Part shown: positions 14,742 to 21,593 of the stretch, one piece after another | Numbering within the stretch: the first letter of the stretch is position 1 | Layout: every line of letters starts with the position of its first letter | Origin: Mayfieldus sp038329895 | GTDB lineage: Bacteria > Actinomycetota > Thermoleophilia > Solirubrobacterales > 70-9 | Assembly (NCBI GenBank): GCA_038329895.1 | Contig: JBBQNM010000014.1 | Span: 1 to 39,457, forward strand | DNA length: 39,457 bases | Reading direction: 5' to 3' | Translations under genes and position numbers: made by a program | The notes under the pieces: generated by a model | Databases searched by the model: none | What the model saw: only the letters and a program-made list of their open reading frames with translations | What the model was told of the DNA's origin: nothing

Positions 14742-15275
14742 ATGCCCCCGCCGCCCGACAACAGGCTGCAAGGAGGACGCGGTCCCGCCGCGCCCCGGCA
14801 CCTCTCCGTCACCTTGGTGGCGCTTCTCGCCGTGCTGGCCGCTCCAGCCATTCTCATCGCCTTTGGCCTCGCCAAACACGACGGCCACTCGGCCGCTCCC
14901 AGACAGCGCCCCTCGCTGATCTCCGGCTCGCGAGCCGGTGTCCTCTCCCCAGCCCAGCTCGCTGAGGCCCAGCGGGCGGCGATCGCCTTCGCGCACAGCT
15001 ACGCAGCCTCCAGCTATAGGCCCGGGCCGCCACGGCTCCGCTCGGCCAGCGGCCGGCTCGCGCAGACGCTCGCCCGAGCTTCCGTCAGCATCCCCGCGAC
15101 GCGAGTCGGGCTTTACCCCCGGGTCACCGACCTTCGGCTTCAGCCCGAAAGCGCCGGCTCCGTTCTCGCCACGGCGACAATCGACGACGGCAAGTCGCCG
15201 CCCTTCCCAATCCCCTTCAGCGTCCAGCGCCGCCGCACCCGCTGGGTTGTGACGGCTCTGGCCGGCGCGGAGTGA
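14742..15275 (+). CDS. Second VirB8/TcpC-like membrane protein
   Basis: 177 aa from ATG 14742, the first start downstream of promoter D. One membrane helix (LSVTLVALLAVLAAPAILIAFG), then a linker and an outer domain opening with helix LAEAQRAAIAFAHSYAASSY and closing with strands (LATATIDDGK, RTRWVVTALAG). This is the NTF2-like layout seen also in the protein at 11929-12633, but the two share little sequence. Known: some Gram-positive conjugation systems use two VirB8-type proteins. The next gene, for the wall hydrolase, starts 15 nt downstream, so both likely act at the cell envelope. Confidence 0.6.
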   Translation: MPPPPDNRLQGGRGPAAPRHLSVTLVALLAVLAAPAILIAFGLAKHDGHSAAPRQRPSLISGSRAGVLSPAQLAEAQRAAIAFAHSYAASSYRPGPPRLRSASGRLAQTLARASVSIPATRVGLYPRVTDLRLQPESAGSVLATATIDDGKSPPFPIPFSVQRRRTRWVVTALAGAE

Positions 15276-15290
15276 AGGCCCCGGCTGGCG

Positions 15291-16373
15291 ATGGAAGCCG
15301 GCGTCTCAGCTCCGCGAGCCCCCCGGCTTGTGATCGGGGTCCCGCTCGGTCTGCTGCTGCTCCTCGTTGCGCTCGTGATCGCGATCGTCCTGCTCTTTGG
15401 CGCCAACCCCGACTGCGGTGGTGGCCCTGTCGGCAATCTCTCCGCCGAGGTCCCAGCGGAGCTCGTCCCGATCTACCAGGACGCCGCCGCCAGGTACCGG
15501 CTGGGCGAGCAGGGTCCCTCGATCCTCACCGCCATAAACAAGGTTGAGTCGGGGTTCGGGACCAACATGTCCACCTCGAGCGCTGGCGCGATCGGTTGGA
15601 TGCAATTCGAGCCGGGCACCTGGGCTTCCTACGGCGTGGACGGAAACCACGACGGCAACAAGGACCCCTACAACCCGTGGGATGCGATCTTCGGCGCCGC
15701 CAACTACCTACACGCGTCCGGAGCGCCGAAGGACTGGCACGGCGCCCTACTCGCCTACAACCACGCCGAGTGGTACGTGCAGGAGGTCCTCTCCTACGCC
15801 GGCAAGTTTGCGGCCAACGGCACCACGCCCGTCGCAGCGATCGGCTGCGCATCCGCGGCCACCGGCCCCGCCGATCTGCAGAAGGCGATCAAGCTCTTTG
15901 AGCCGCGCCGCTACAAGGTGCTGCCGCAGAGGTACATGGCTCCGGGCTACAGCCCCGAGCCCGTTGACGAGCGCATCCTGCCCGACGCAGAGTGGGTTCT
16001 CGACACCTACCGCCTCCGGGTAACCGCGGGCCGCGAGACCGGCCACCAATCACATGGCGAGGGCACGGCGATCGACATGGTGCCGGCGGACGGCAACTCC
16101 CATCAGGACTGGGTGCACAGCGCACAGCGCCTCGCTGAAGACCTCGGCTGGCGGGTCAGTTGCGGCTCCAGCGGTCTGAGCAGCCAGTTCGGAGGCGCCT
16201 GCCAGCTGGTACCTGCGATCAGGTTCATCGGCTACAACGGCTTCCCGGACCACGGCGAGGGCAATCACATCCACGTCTCCTGGCAGGACTCGCTCAGTCC
16301 TGGCGCGACTGGAGCCCTCGTCCCTCCCGAGCCTTGGGTCAAGGTTTTCCCCGTCCCTGGAGCAGGCGCATGA
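15291..16373 (+). CDS. Membrane-anchored lytic transglycosylase fused to M15-like peptidase
   Basis: 360 aa. Signal-anchor helix at about 12-37 (LVIGVPLGLLLLLVALVIAIVL). Residues about 60-180 are a goose-lysozyme/SLT-like transglycosylase with catalytic Glu86 in NKVESGFG and the motifs GAIGWMQFEPGTW and ALLAYNHAEWYV. After a linker, residues about 215-345 carry a zinc-peptidase pattern: SHGEGTAIDM (His255, Asp262) and HIH (His326, His328), as in M15 D-Ala-D-Ala/L,D-carboxypeptidases. The enzyme would cut both glycan and peptide parts of peptidoglycan to open a path for the transfer channel (VirB1-type role). Sits in the promoter D operon. Confidence 0.85.
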   Translation: MEAGVSAPRAPRLVIGVPLGLLLLLVALVIAIVLLFGANPDCGGGPVGNLSAEVPAELVPIYQDAAARYRLGEQGPSILTAINKVESGFGTNMSTSSAGAIGWMQFEPGTWASYGVDGNHDGNKDPYNPWDAIFGAANYLHASGAPKDWHGALLAYNHAEWYVQEVLSYAGKFAANGTTPVAAIGCASAATGPADLQKAIKLFEPRRYKVLPQRYMAPGYSPEPVDERILPDAEWVLDTYRLRVTAGRETGHQSHGEGTAIDMVPADGNSHQDWVHSAQRLAEDLGWRVSCGSSGLSSQFGGACQLVPAIRFIGYNGFPDHGEGNHIHVSWQDSLSPGATGALVPPEPWVKVFPVPGAGA

Positions 16374-16755
16374 GCCCTGGCCCCCCAGCTTCCCAACGTC
16401 GGGGCCTCTGCCCCGACCTGGCTGACCAAGAGCAGCGCTCGCGGGCCGGGTCAAGGCGCCGTGTCGCCGTACCCCGCAAGGGGTTGACGCGGTCCGAGAG
16501 CTGCCGCTACCCGGCATTTGGTCCCACCTGTGCAGCTCGCGTGGGCGGCCCTCAGCCCGCAGTGATCTCCCCCCTTCGGCCGGCCGGGCCGCTGACTTCC
16601 ACCCTCCGCTCATTTTTCGCGCCCCGGCGGCGGAGCGCAAGGTCGGCCCGAAGGGCCTTTCTCTCTCGCTCTTCGAGTGCGCTCGCCGCCCGGAGGCGCG
16701 TTGTGGACGCGTCGAGAAGTCAGCTAATCCCCCACCGGGGAAGGAAGGAGCACCG
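16374..16755 (+). other. 382-bp stretch without a convincing gene, between the wall hydrolase and ssb
   Basis: A frame of 129 codons runs from ATG 16370 (overlapping the hydrolase stop) to TGA 16759 (overlapping the ssb start). Its product is extremely Arg/Ser-rich with no recognisable domain, so I do not call it a gene with confidence. The stretch holds a small terminator-like hairpin (16645-16660) and presumably the ssb promoter; TTGTGG (16701-16706) and GCTAAT (16723-16728) are weak candidates. The ribosome site GGAAGGAAGGAG precedes ssb. Confidence 0.5.
16645..16665 (+). terminator. Weak intrinsic terminator candidate
   Basis: GGCCC-GAA-GGGCC (16645-16657) followed by TTTCTCTC. Short but GC-only stem with a pyrimidine tail, placed after the hydrolase gene and before ssb. 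Confidence 0.4.
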
Positions 16756-17106
16756 ATGAACAACGTCTCACTGATTGGTCGCCTCACCCGCGACCCCGAG
16801 CTGCAGGAGCGCGGCGGCAAGACCGTCTGCGACCTGCGGATCGCGGTCGACAACGGCCAGTACGACCCGACCTACGTCGACGTGTCGACGTTCGACGGCC
16901 AGGCTGAGGCCTGCGCGAAGTACCTCGCGAAGGGTCGCCAGGTGGCCGTCAACGGCCGGCTCGTCTACCGCGAGTGGGAAGCCGAGGACGGCTCGAAGCG
17001 CAGCCGCCACTCGGTGGCCGGGCGGGTCGAGTTCCTCGACCGGAAGCGCGAGTCCGAGCCCGAGGGCGCGGATGCAGCTTCCGAGGAAGGCGACACCGAT
17101 TTCTAG
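16756..17106 (+). CDS. ssb: Single-stranded DNA-binding protein
   Basis: 116 aa; ATG start behind GGAAGGAAGGAG. It opens with the family motif NNVSLIGRLTRDPEL, continues with an OB-fold (YVDVSTFDGQAEACAKYLAK, GRQVAVNGRLVYREWE) and ends in a short acidic tail EEGDTDF. The tail is shorter than the usual DDDIPF end, but keeps acidic residues and a final Phe. It is much smaller than a chromosomal SSB (about 150-180 aa). Known: conjugative elements often carry their own ssb to coat transferred single strands or to blunt the SOS response. A strong hairpin follows its stop. Confidence 0.9.
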   Translation: MNNVSLIGRLTRDPELQERGGKTVCDLRIAVDNGQYDPTYVDVSTFDGQAEACAKYLAKGRQVAVNGRLVYREWEAEDGSKRSRHSVAGRVEFLDRKRESEPEGADAASEEGDTDF

Positions 17107-17124
17107 ATTCGGCGTCGCAGGTGG

Positions 17125-17155
17125 TGAAGGCCCGGCCTTTGGAGCCGGGCCTTCA
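17125..17155 (+). terminator. Strong hairpin after ssb
   Basis: TGAAGGCCCGGC (17125-17136) pairs perfectly with GCCGGGCCTTCA (17144-17155) around a 7-nt loop. The T-run is poor (TTCATTCC), so it may be an intrinsic terminator of the GC-rich type or bidirectional. It separates ssb from the integration module. Confidence 0.65.
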
Positions 17156-17201
17156 TTCCTGCTCAGAACAGGATTCGGCCTCGGCAATAGGGGAAGTACT
17201 C

Positions 17202-17420
17202 GTGAGGGATGAACGCGAAGTCCTACTGACTCTCACCCTTGCTGAGCATGCAGAGCTGGCGCGGAATTTGAGACGCCTTCGTCGCAGGCTGCGGAGCCCG
17301 TCGAACACCGCGGCTATTCTCGAAGCGGTTCGTCGTCAAACCAAGGCGGCGGGTGGTGAGTCCGGGAACCGAAGGAGCAATCGTGAGGGCAGCAGGCTAC
17401 GTTCGCGTGTCAACCGATGA
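17202..17420 (+). CDS. Small ribbon-helix-helix candidate next to the recombinase
   Basis: 72 aa, GTG 17202 with AGGGGAAG upstream. The order strand (EVLLTLTL), helix (AEHAELARNLRRLRRRL), turn (RSPS), helix (NTAAILEAVRRQ) is that of a CopG/Arc-type DNA-binding protein, and the remaining tail is very basic. Its 3' end overlaps the recombinase start by 38 nt in another frame. A small basic DNA-binding protein next to a serine recombinase could be the recombination directionality factor or a repressor of integration. No family match can be claimed from sequence alone. Confidence 0.5.
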   Translation: MRDEREVLLTLTLAEHAELARNLRRLRRRLRSPSNTAAILEAVRRQTKAAGGESGNRRSNREGSRLRSRVNR

Positions 17421-18966
17421 TCAGGCCGAGCGGGGCCTGAGTCTTGGCGAGCAACGTCGTCAGATCTCGGACTACATCGGGGTCCAAGGATGGGAGCCGC
17501 TTGAGATTTACGAGGACAAGGGGTACTCGGGCGCGCGCGCTGATCGCCCTGGGCTTGTTCGACTCCTGGCAGAGCGCGCGAACTTCGACGTGCTCGTGCT
17601 TTGGTCTCTGGATCGTCTCGGCCGCGACCTAACCCTTCTAGCGACAACAGTCGGCAAGCTTCGCGAGGCTGGGGTGCAGATCGAATCGCTGAATGGCAGC
17701 ATCGAACTGGAGACTGCTGAGGGGGAGCTTCACTTTCACATCGGCGCGGCTGTCTCGCAGTACGAGCGGCAGTTGATCGCCCGACGGGGCCGCATGGCCG
17801 CCGACGCTATCGCCCACCAGGGTCGCTACAACGGGCCGCGCCCTCTCGGATACCGCTTCGAGGATGGATTGTTGGTGCCCGTTGCCAAGGAGGCCCTAAT
17901 CGTTCGACGGATCTTTACGGAGTTCATCTCAGGTCGTGGCTACTCTCAGGTCGCTCGCGATCTCAACGCTCAACACGTTTCCACCGTCCGGGATGGGAAC
18001 TGGCGCAGCACCACGATCCGCGGGATGCTGACTAATCCCGTGTACGTCGGCCGCGTGCGTTTGCGGGGCGAGGAGCGGCAGGGCGTTCACGAGCCGATCA
18101 TTGATCTTGAGACCTGGAACAAGGTCCAGGCGCTTCTAGCGGCTCAGTTCACCCCGAAAGGAAAGGGAAGAGGCCGCAAGCCCAGGGGTCAGCACCTCTT
18201 CATTCGCGGGTTGCTCCGGTGCGCCGACTGTGGGGAAGCGATAGTTCCCCGCACCCAGGGAGACAGCTACTTGTGCAATGGGCGTCAGGTCCACGGATGC
18301 GAAATGCCGTGGGTTTCCCGCAAGGACATCGACCAAGCGGTCTATGCGTATTTCGAACAGGTCGCGCTCGACGTCGAGGCCACGCGTCGCACTCTTGCTG
18401 AGGCTAGAGATCGAAAGCTTGCAGAGGTTCGTCAGCTTCTAAGCGAAGCCAATGCTGAGCAGCGGCGCTCCGAAGAGCGCTTTTCCCGAGTGCGCCGGGA
18501 CTATCAGGATGGGCGTCTCGACGCCGATGACTGGCGACAGCAACGGGGAGAGCTGGCGGCCGAGCTTGACGCCGCAAACGCTGAGATGGAGCGGTTGCGC
18601 AACCAGGAGCAGGATGTCGCGCAATGGGCGGAGTTCGTGGATGCGGAGCAGGCGACGCTGGAACGCTTGACCGAGATCCGGCGTGTCATCGCCGGAGAAC
18701 TCCAAGGAAGCGACGCGATCGAGTCCGTGCGCGCAGTTCTTGCCCGAACCTTCGAGCGCTTTGTCCTTCATCGCGCGGCGTCATCGCGCGCTCCGAAACG
18801 GCTTCATGTTGAGTTGGCGATGATTGACGGCTTCGTCATCGAGCCCGTGGTTCGGGAGCAGGTCATACGGGGTTACTCGGAATCCATGCGGCCTGTGTTG
18901 CAGCGAGAGCCATTGGCTCCAAACAAAGAACGTCAGGGGGTCGGTTACCGGCTGATCGACGGATGA
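17383..18966 (+). CDS. Large serine recombinase (integrase)
   Basis: 527 aa from GTG 17383, chosen because AAGGAG lies 6 nt before it. N-terminal resolvase domain with nucleophile Ser10 in GYVRVSTDDQ, and the catalytic arginine region LVLWSLDRLGRDL. Then the recombinase domain (residues about 160-270; NGPRPLGYRF, GYSQVARDLN, RGMLTNPVYVGRVR) and a zinc ribbon (LRCADCGEA, later CNG and GCEMPW). A long coiled coil (about 335-430) follows. This is the complete layout of phage- and ICE-type integrases. Its TGA overlaps the ATG of the adjacent histidine kinase, so the element end lies in or next to the kinase 5' end. Codon use is less GC-biased than in the chromosomal genes to the right. Confidence 0.93.
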   Translation: MRAAGYVRVSTDDQAERGLSLGEQRRQISDYIGVQGWEPLEIYEDKGYSGARADRPGLVRLLAERANFDVLVLWSLDRLGRDLTLLATTVGKLREAGVQIESLNGSIELETAEGELHFHIGAAVSQYERQLIARRGRMAADAIAHQGRYNGPRPLGYRFEDGLLVPVAKEALIVRRIFTEFISGRGYSQVARDLNAQHVSTVRDGNWRSTTIRGMLTNPVYVGRVRLRGEERQGVHEPIIDLETWNKVQALLAAQFTPKGKGRGRKPRGQHLFIRGLLRCADCGEAIVPRTQGDSYLCNGRQVHGCEMPWVSRKDIDQAVYAYFEQVALDVEATRRTLAEARDRKLAEVRQLLSEANAEQRRSEERFSRVRRDYQDGRLDADDWRQQRGELAAELDAANAEMERLRNQEQDVAQWAEFVDAEQATLERLTEIRRVIAGELQGSDAIESVRAVLARTFERFVLHRAASSRAPKRLHVELAMIDGFVIEPVVREQVIRGYSESMRPVLQREPLAPNKERQGVGYRLIDG

Positions 18967-19685
18967 GCCCGGTGGCCGACACGCTGGTGGCGGGTTGGCC
19001 GTTCGCGGGCGCCCTGGCGATGGTCCTGGTCGGCGAGCGCCTGCGGGCCGGGCGAAGGCGCGAGGCGCTGAATCGCGCTCTACACGAGTTTCGTCGACCG
19101 CTCCAGCTGTTGGCGTTCGCACCACGGGCGCCGCTTGCCGCCGGATCGTCGGCGCCGCTGGAGCTGGCGATCGCCGCGCTCGCGCAGCTCGATCGCGAGA
19201 TCAATGGTGGCGCCGGCGAGGCGCGGCGCCTGGTCTCCTGTCACGAGCTGGTAGGCGGAGCAGTGGGCCGCTGGCGGGCTCGGGCCAAGGTCTGTGGTGG
19301 CTCGATCGTGCTGCGCTGGCGAGCGGGCGGGGCGCCGGTGATCGCCGATCCGGTGCGCCTCTCGCAGGCGCTCGACAACTTGATCGTCAACGCCCTGGAG
19401 CACGGCGGGCCGAACGTGGTCGTCGAGGCACGGGCCGCCGGGGACCGGCTGCGGATCTCGGTCACCGATGACGGGTATGCGGCGCGACCGGCGTCGAGGA
19501 CCGGCGCACCGGCGGAGGTGATCGGGCGCCTCACCGGCCGTCGCCGCCATGGCCATGGCCTCGAGGTGGTGCGCTCGGTGGCCGCGGCCCACCGCGGACG
19601 CTTCGCGCTGCAGCGCTCCGAGCACGGCTCGGTGGCGGTGCTGGAGCTGCCGCTGGCCGGGGCCGGAGGCGCGCTGGCGGCATGA
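18963..19685 (+). CDS. Histidine kinase-like ATPase
   Basis: 240 aa. One N-terminal hydrophobic segment (VAGWPFAGALAMVLVG), then an H-box with His41 in LHEFRRPLQLLAF, N-box RLSQALDNLIVNALEHGG, and Gly-rich boxes VTDDGY and HGLEVVRSVAAAHRG. It lacks an extracellular sensor domain, so it may sense something in the membrane or in a partner. The ATG overlaps the recombinase TGA and its own TGA overlaps the SAF gene start. Known: small kinases of this form occur beside Tad-pilus genes in actinobacteria. Whether the element insertion has replaced its natural promoter or N-terminus cannot be seen here. Confidence 0.8.
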   Translation: MSPVADTLVAGWPFAGALAMVLVGERLRAGRRREALNRALHEFRRPLQLLAFAPRAPLAAGSSAPLELAIAALAQLDREINGGAGEARRLVSCHELVGGAVGRWRARAKVCGGSIVLRWRAGGAPVIADPVRLSQALDNLIVNALEHGGPNVVVEARAAGDRLRISVTDDGYAARPASRTGAPAEVIGRLTGRRRHGHGLEVVRSVAAAHRGRFALQRSEHGSVAVLELPLAGAGGALAA

Positions 19686-20350
19686 GTCGGCGCGCTCGCG
19701 CCGCGGCCTTCCTGGTGCTGGCGGCCGGATGCGCCGCCTTGGCCGCCGCGGTGGCGAACGGATACGGCTCCAGCCTCGCGCGCAGTTTCGGCCCATTGCG
19801 CGAGGTCGTGGTCGCGGGACGCGCTCTGCCGGCCGGCGAGCCGATTGGCCCGGCACAGCTCTCGCACTCGCTTCAGCTGCGCCGGGTCCCGGCGCGGTTC
19901 GTCCCGCCCGGCGCGCTCTCGGCACCGCAGCAGGCCCTGGGGCGCGAACCGTCGGCGCTGCTCCCGGCCGGTTCGTACGTGCTCGACGCCCAGCTGCGGG
20001 TGCCGCGGGCGAAGAAGGCGCCAGGTCCCCGTCTGGCGAACGGTCGCCGTCCGGTCGAGATCGCGGTCAGCGGCGGCGAGGCGCTGCTGGCGAGCGGTGG
20101 ATCGCCACAGGGCTCGACGGTCGACGTCGTCGTCACCAGCGAGCCAGGTGGGCCCGGTCCTGGCCGCACCTACGTGGCCGCAGCGGGGGTGAGGCTGCTC
20201 GCGTTCACCCAGCAGGACCCGGCCGGCCCGGGCCCCGCCGCAGGCTGGTCGGCAACCCTGGCGCTGACCCGCGGCGAGGCGCTGCGCCTGATCGAGGCGG
20301 AGAGCTTCGCGCGCGGCGTACGGCTGCTGCCGCTCCCGGCGTCCGGATAG
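19682..20350 (+). CDS. CpaB/RcpC-like SAF-domain pilus assembly protein
   Basis: 222 aa; ATG overlaps the kinase stop. The export segment (AAAFLVLAAGCAALAAAVANG) is followed by a SAF domain: VVVAGRALPAGEPIGPAQL, RFVPPGAL, LLPAGSYVLDAQL. The second half is a beta-rich RcpC-like region (TVDVVVTSEPG, TYVAAAGVRLLAF). Known: CpaB/RcpC proteins are outer parts of the Tad (Flp) pilus machine, guiding the secretin or wall contact. Here it is separated by about 4.5 kb from cpaF-tadB-tadC at 24883-27697, so the pilus locus is split. Confidence 0.78.
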   Translation: MSRRARAAAFLVLAAGCAALAAAVANGYGSSLARSFGPLREVVVAGRALPAGEPIGPAQLSHSLQLRRVPARFVPPGALSAPQQALGREPSALLPAGSYVLDAQLRVPRAKKAPGPRLANGRRPVEIAVSGGEALLASGGSPQGSTVDVVVTSEPGGPGPGRTYVAAAGVRLLAFTQQDPAGPGPAAGWSATLALTRGEALRLIEAESFARGVRLLPLPASG

Positions 20351-20364
20351 GGGCCGGACCCACG

Positions 20365-20868
20365 TCAACCTGCCGAGACGGCCTCCTCGAACGCCAGCGC
20401 CGCCTGGTCGCCACGAACCGCAAAGACGATCCGCCCGAGGCCGCTTTCCCCGGCTAGGTGGCGCTCGACCTCCTCGACCTCGATCCGGGCTGCCTCGTCG
20501 ATCGGAAAGCCGCCGACGCCGGTTCCGAAGGCCACCAGGGCGAGTGACTTGGCGCCCAGCTCGTCGGCTTTGCGAAGCGTGCTTGCGGTCGCGCGGCGGA
20601 TGATCTCCGCCGAGGTCGGCCCGCCCAACTCCATCGTTGCGGCGTGGATCACCCACTTCGACGGCATCTCGCCGGCGCTGGTGGCGACCGCCTCGCCGAG
20701 ACCGATTGGGGCGCGCTCATCGCTCTCGCGTTGCACGTCGGGCCCACCTGCCCGCAAGATCGCCCCGGCGACCCCGCCGCCGTGCTGGAGCGCGGTGTTG
20801 GCGGCATTGGCGATTGCGTCGACCTCGAGCTTGGTGATGTCTGCCTGCAATACCTCGATTTGTGCCAT
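20365..20868 (-). CDS. Macro-domain protein (ADP-ribose binding / deacetylase)
   Basis: 167 aa, ATG with AAAGGGGAG upstream. The whole protein is one macro domain: ADITKLEVDAIANAANTALQ, the phosphate-binding loop HGGGVAGAI, the segment WVIHAATMELGG, and the late loop VAFGTGVGGFPIDEAARI. The Asn-Ala-Ala-Asn stretch and GGGVAGAI loop are those of YmdB/MacroD-type enzymes that hydrolyse O-acetyl-ADP-ribose or remove mono-ADP-ribose from proteins. It is convergent with the SAF gene (14-bp gap) and divergent from the response regulator. No toxin or ART gene is visible nearby, so a metabolic role is more likely than antitoxin duty. Confidence 0.9.
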   Translation of the reverse strand: MAQIEVLQADITKLEVDAIANAANTALQHGGGVAGAILRAGGPDVQRESDERAPIGLGEAVATSAGEMPSKWVIHAATMELGGPTSAEIIRRATASTLRKADELGAKSLALVAFGTGVGGFPIDEAARIEVEEVERHLAGESGLGRIVFAVRGDQAALAFEEAVSAG

Positions 20869-20962
20869 TTTGCTCCCCTTTTTGTGGCTGGTCAGTTATC
20901 AGACTCGGTGGTAGCCTTTCGGTCAGTTCCTTGGGTGCAAATCAGGAGGAGTGACGACCAAG

Positions 20963-21593
20963 ATGGCAACGCGAGTCTTTGTCACCGAGGATCAACCCCG
21001 TCTATCGCGAGGGTCTCGTTGAATGTATTCGTGATCGGCCCGGACTCGAGCTCGTCGGCGAGTCGGGAGACGGGCACCAGGCCCTGGACCGCATACGAGA
21101 GCTCGAGCCGGATGTCGCGCTTCTGGACCTGAGGCTTCCGGGGATGGACGGGATAGACCTCGTCAAGACGCTGCATGGGGAGCGGGTCGACACCCGCGTT
21201 CTTCTGCTCTCGGCCTACTCGGACGGAGCCCTGATCTATGAGGCAATGGAGGGGGGTGCCGCCGGCTATCTGTCCAAGGATGCGGCCGCGGACGAGATCT
21301 GCGACGCGATCCTTGCAGCTGGTGCCGGAGAGACGGTGCTTTCGCCCGATGTCGAGCACCGGCTCGCGCGCCAGATCAGCCTCAGGTTGGAGCAGGAATC
21401 GAGGCTGTCCGGTCGCGAAAGCGAGGTCCTGACGTTCGTCGCCGACGGGCTTTCGAGCGCTGACATCGGCCGGCGCATGCACCTCAGCGAGGGCACGGTC
21501 AAGACCTACATCCGCCGGGCATACGAGAAGCTCGGCGTGTCGAGTCGCGCGGCGGCGATCGCCGAGGCAATGCGCCGCGGCATCCTCGCCTAG
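20963..21593 (+). CDS. NarL/LuxR-type response regulator, frameshifted near its start
   Basis: Translation from ATG 20963 gives the typical beginning MATRVFVTEDQP and then leaves frame at CCCC (20996-20999). The continuation VYREGLVECIRDRPGLELVG is in the +1 frame, and removing one C restores a normal receiver domain. The rest is intact: phosphoacceptor region VALLDLRLPGMDGIDLV, LLLSAYSD, and a C-terminal LuxR helix-turn-helix (LSGRESEVLTFVADGLSSAD, GTVKTYIRRAYEKLGVSSR). It pairs with the HisKA_3 kinase encoded convergently; the two stop codons overlap (21590-21593). AGGAGG lies 13 nt before the ATG. A sequencing error and a real inactivating mutation are both possible. Confidence 0.8.

Larger units (their letters stand above)
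1..18966. mobile_element. Right part of an integrative conjugative element (left end outside window)
   Basis: Seen: a conjugative type IV secretion gene set (5099-12957), a lytic transglycosylase/peptidase, ssb, and a large serine recombinase at the right edge whose stop codon overlaps the next gene. Downstream of 18,966 the genes are ordinary chromosomal ones with clearly higher GC at wobble positions than the recombinase. Five copies of one promoter motif tie the operons together. Known: actinobacterial ICEs carry VirB4, VirD4, VirB6, VirB8 and VirB1-type proteins with an integrase at one end. Inferred: the right attachment site lies near the recombinase 3' end. No relaxase and no left boundary are visible, so the element must extend to the left. 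Confidence 0.8.

Noticed and set aside
16370..16759. 129-codon frame with ATGA overlaps at both ends
   Set aside because: The double overlap is tempting, but the product is extremely Arg/Ser-rich, has no domain, and contains a terminator-like hairpin.
19241..20656. 471-codon minus-strand frame opposite the kinase and SAF genes
   Set aside because: Arg/Ala/Ser low-complexity; it would overlap three better supported genes.
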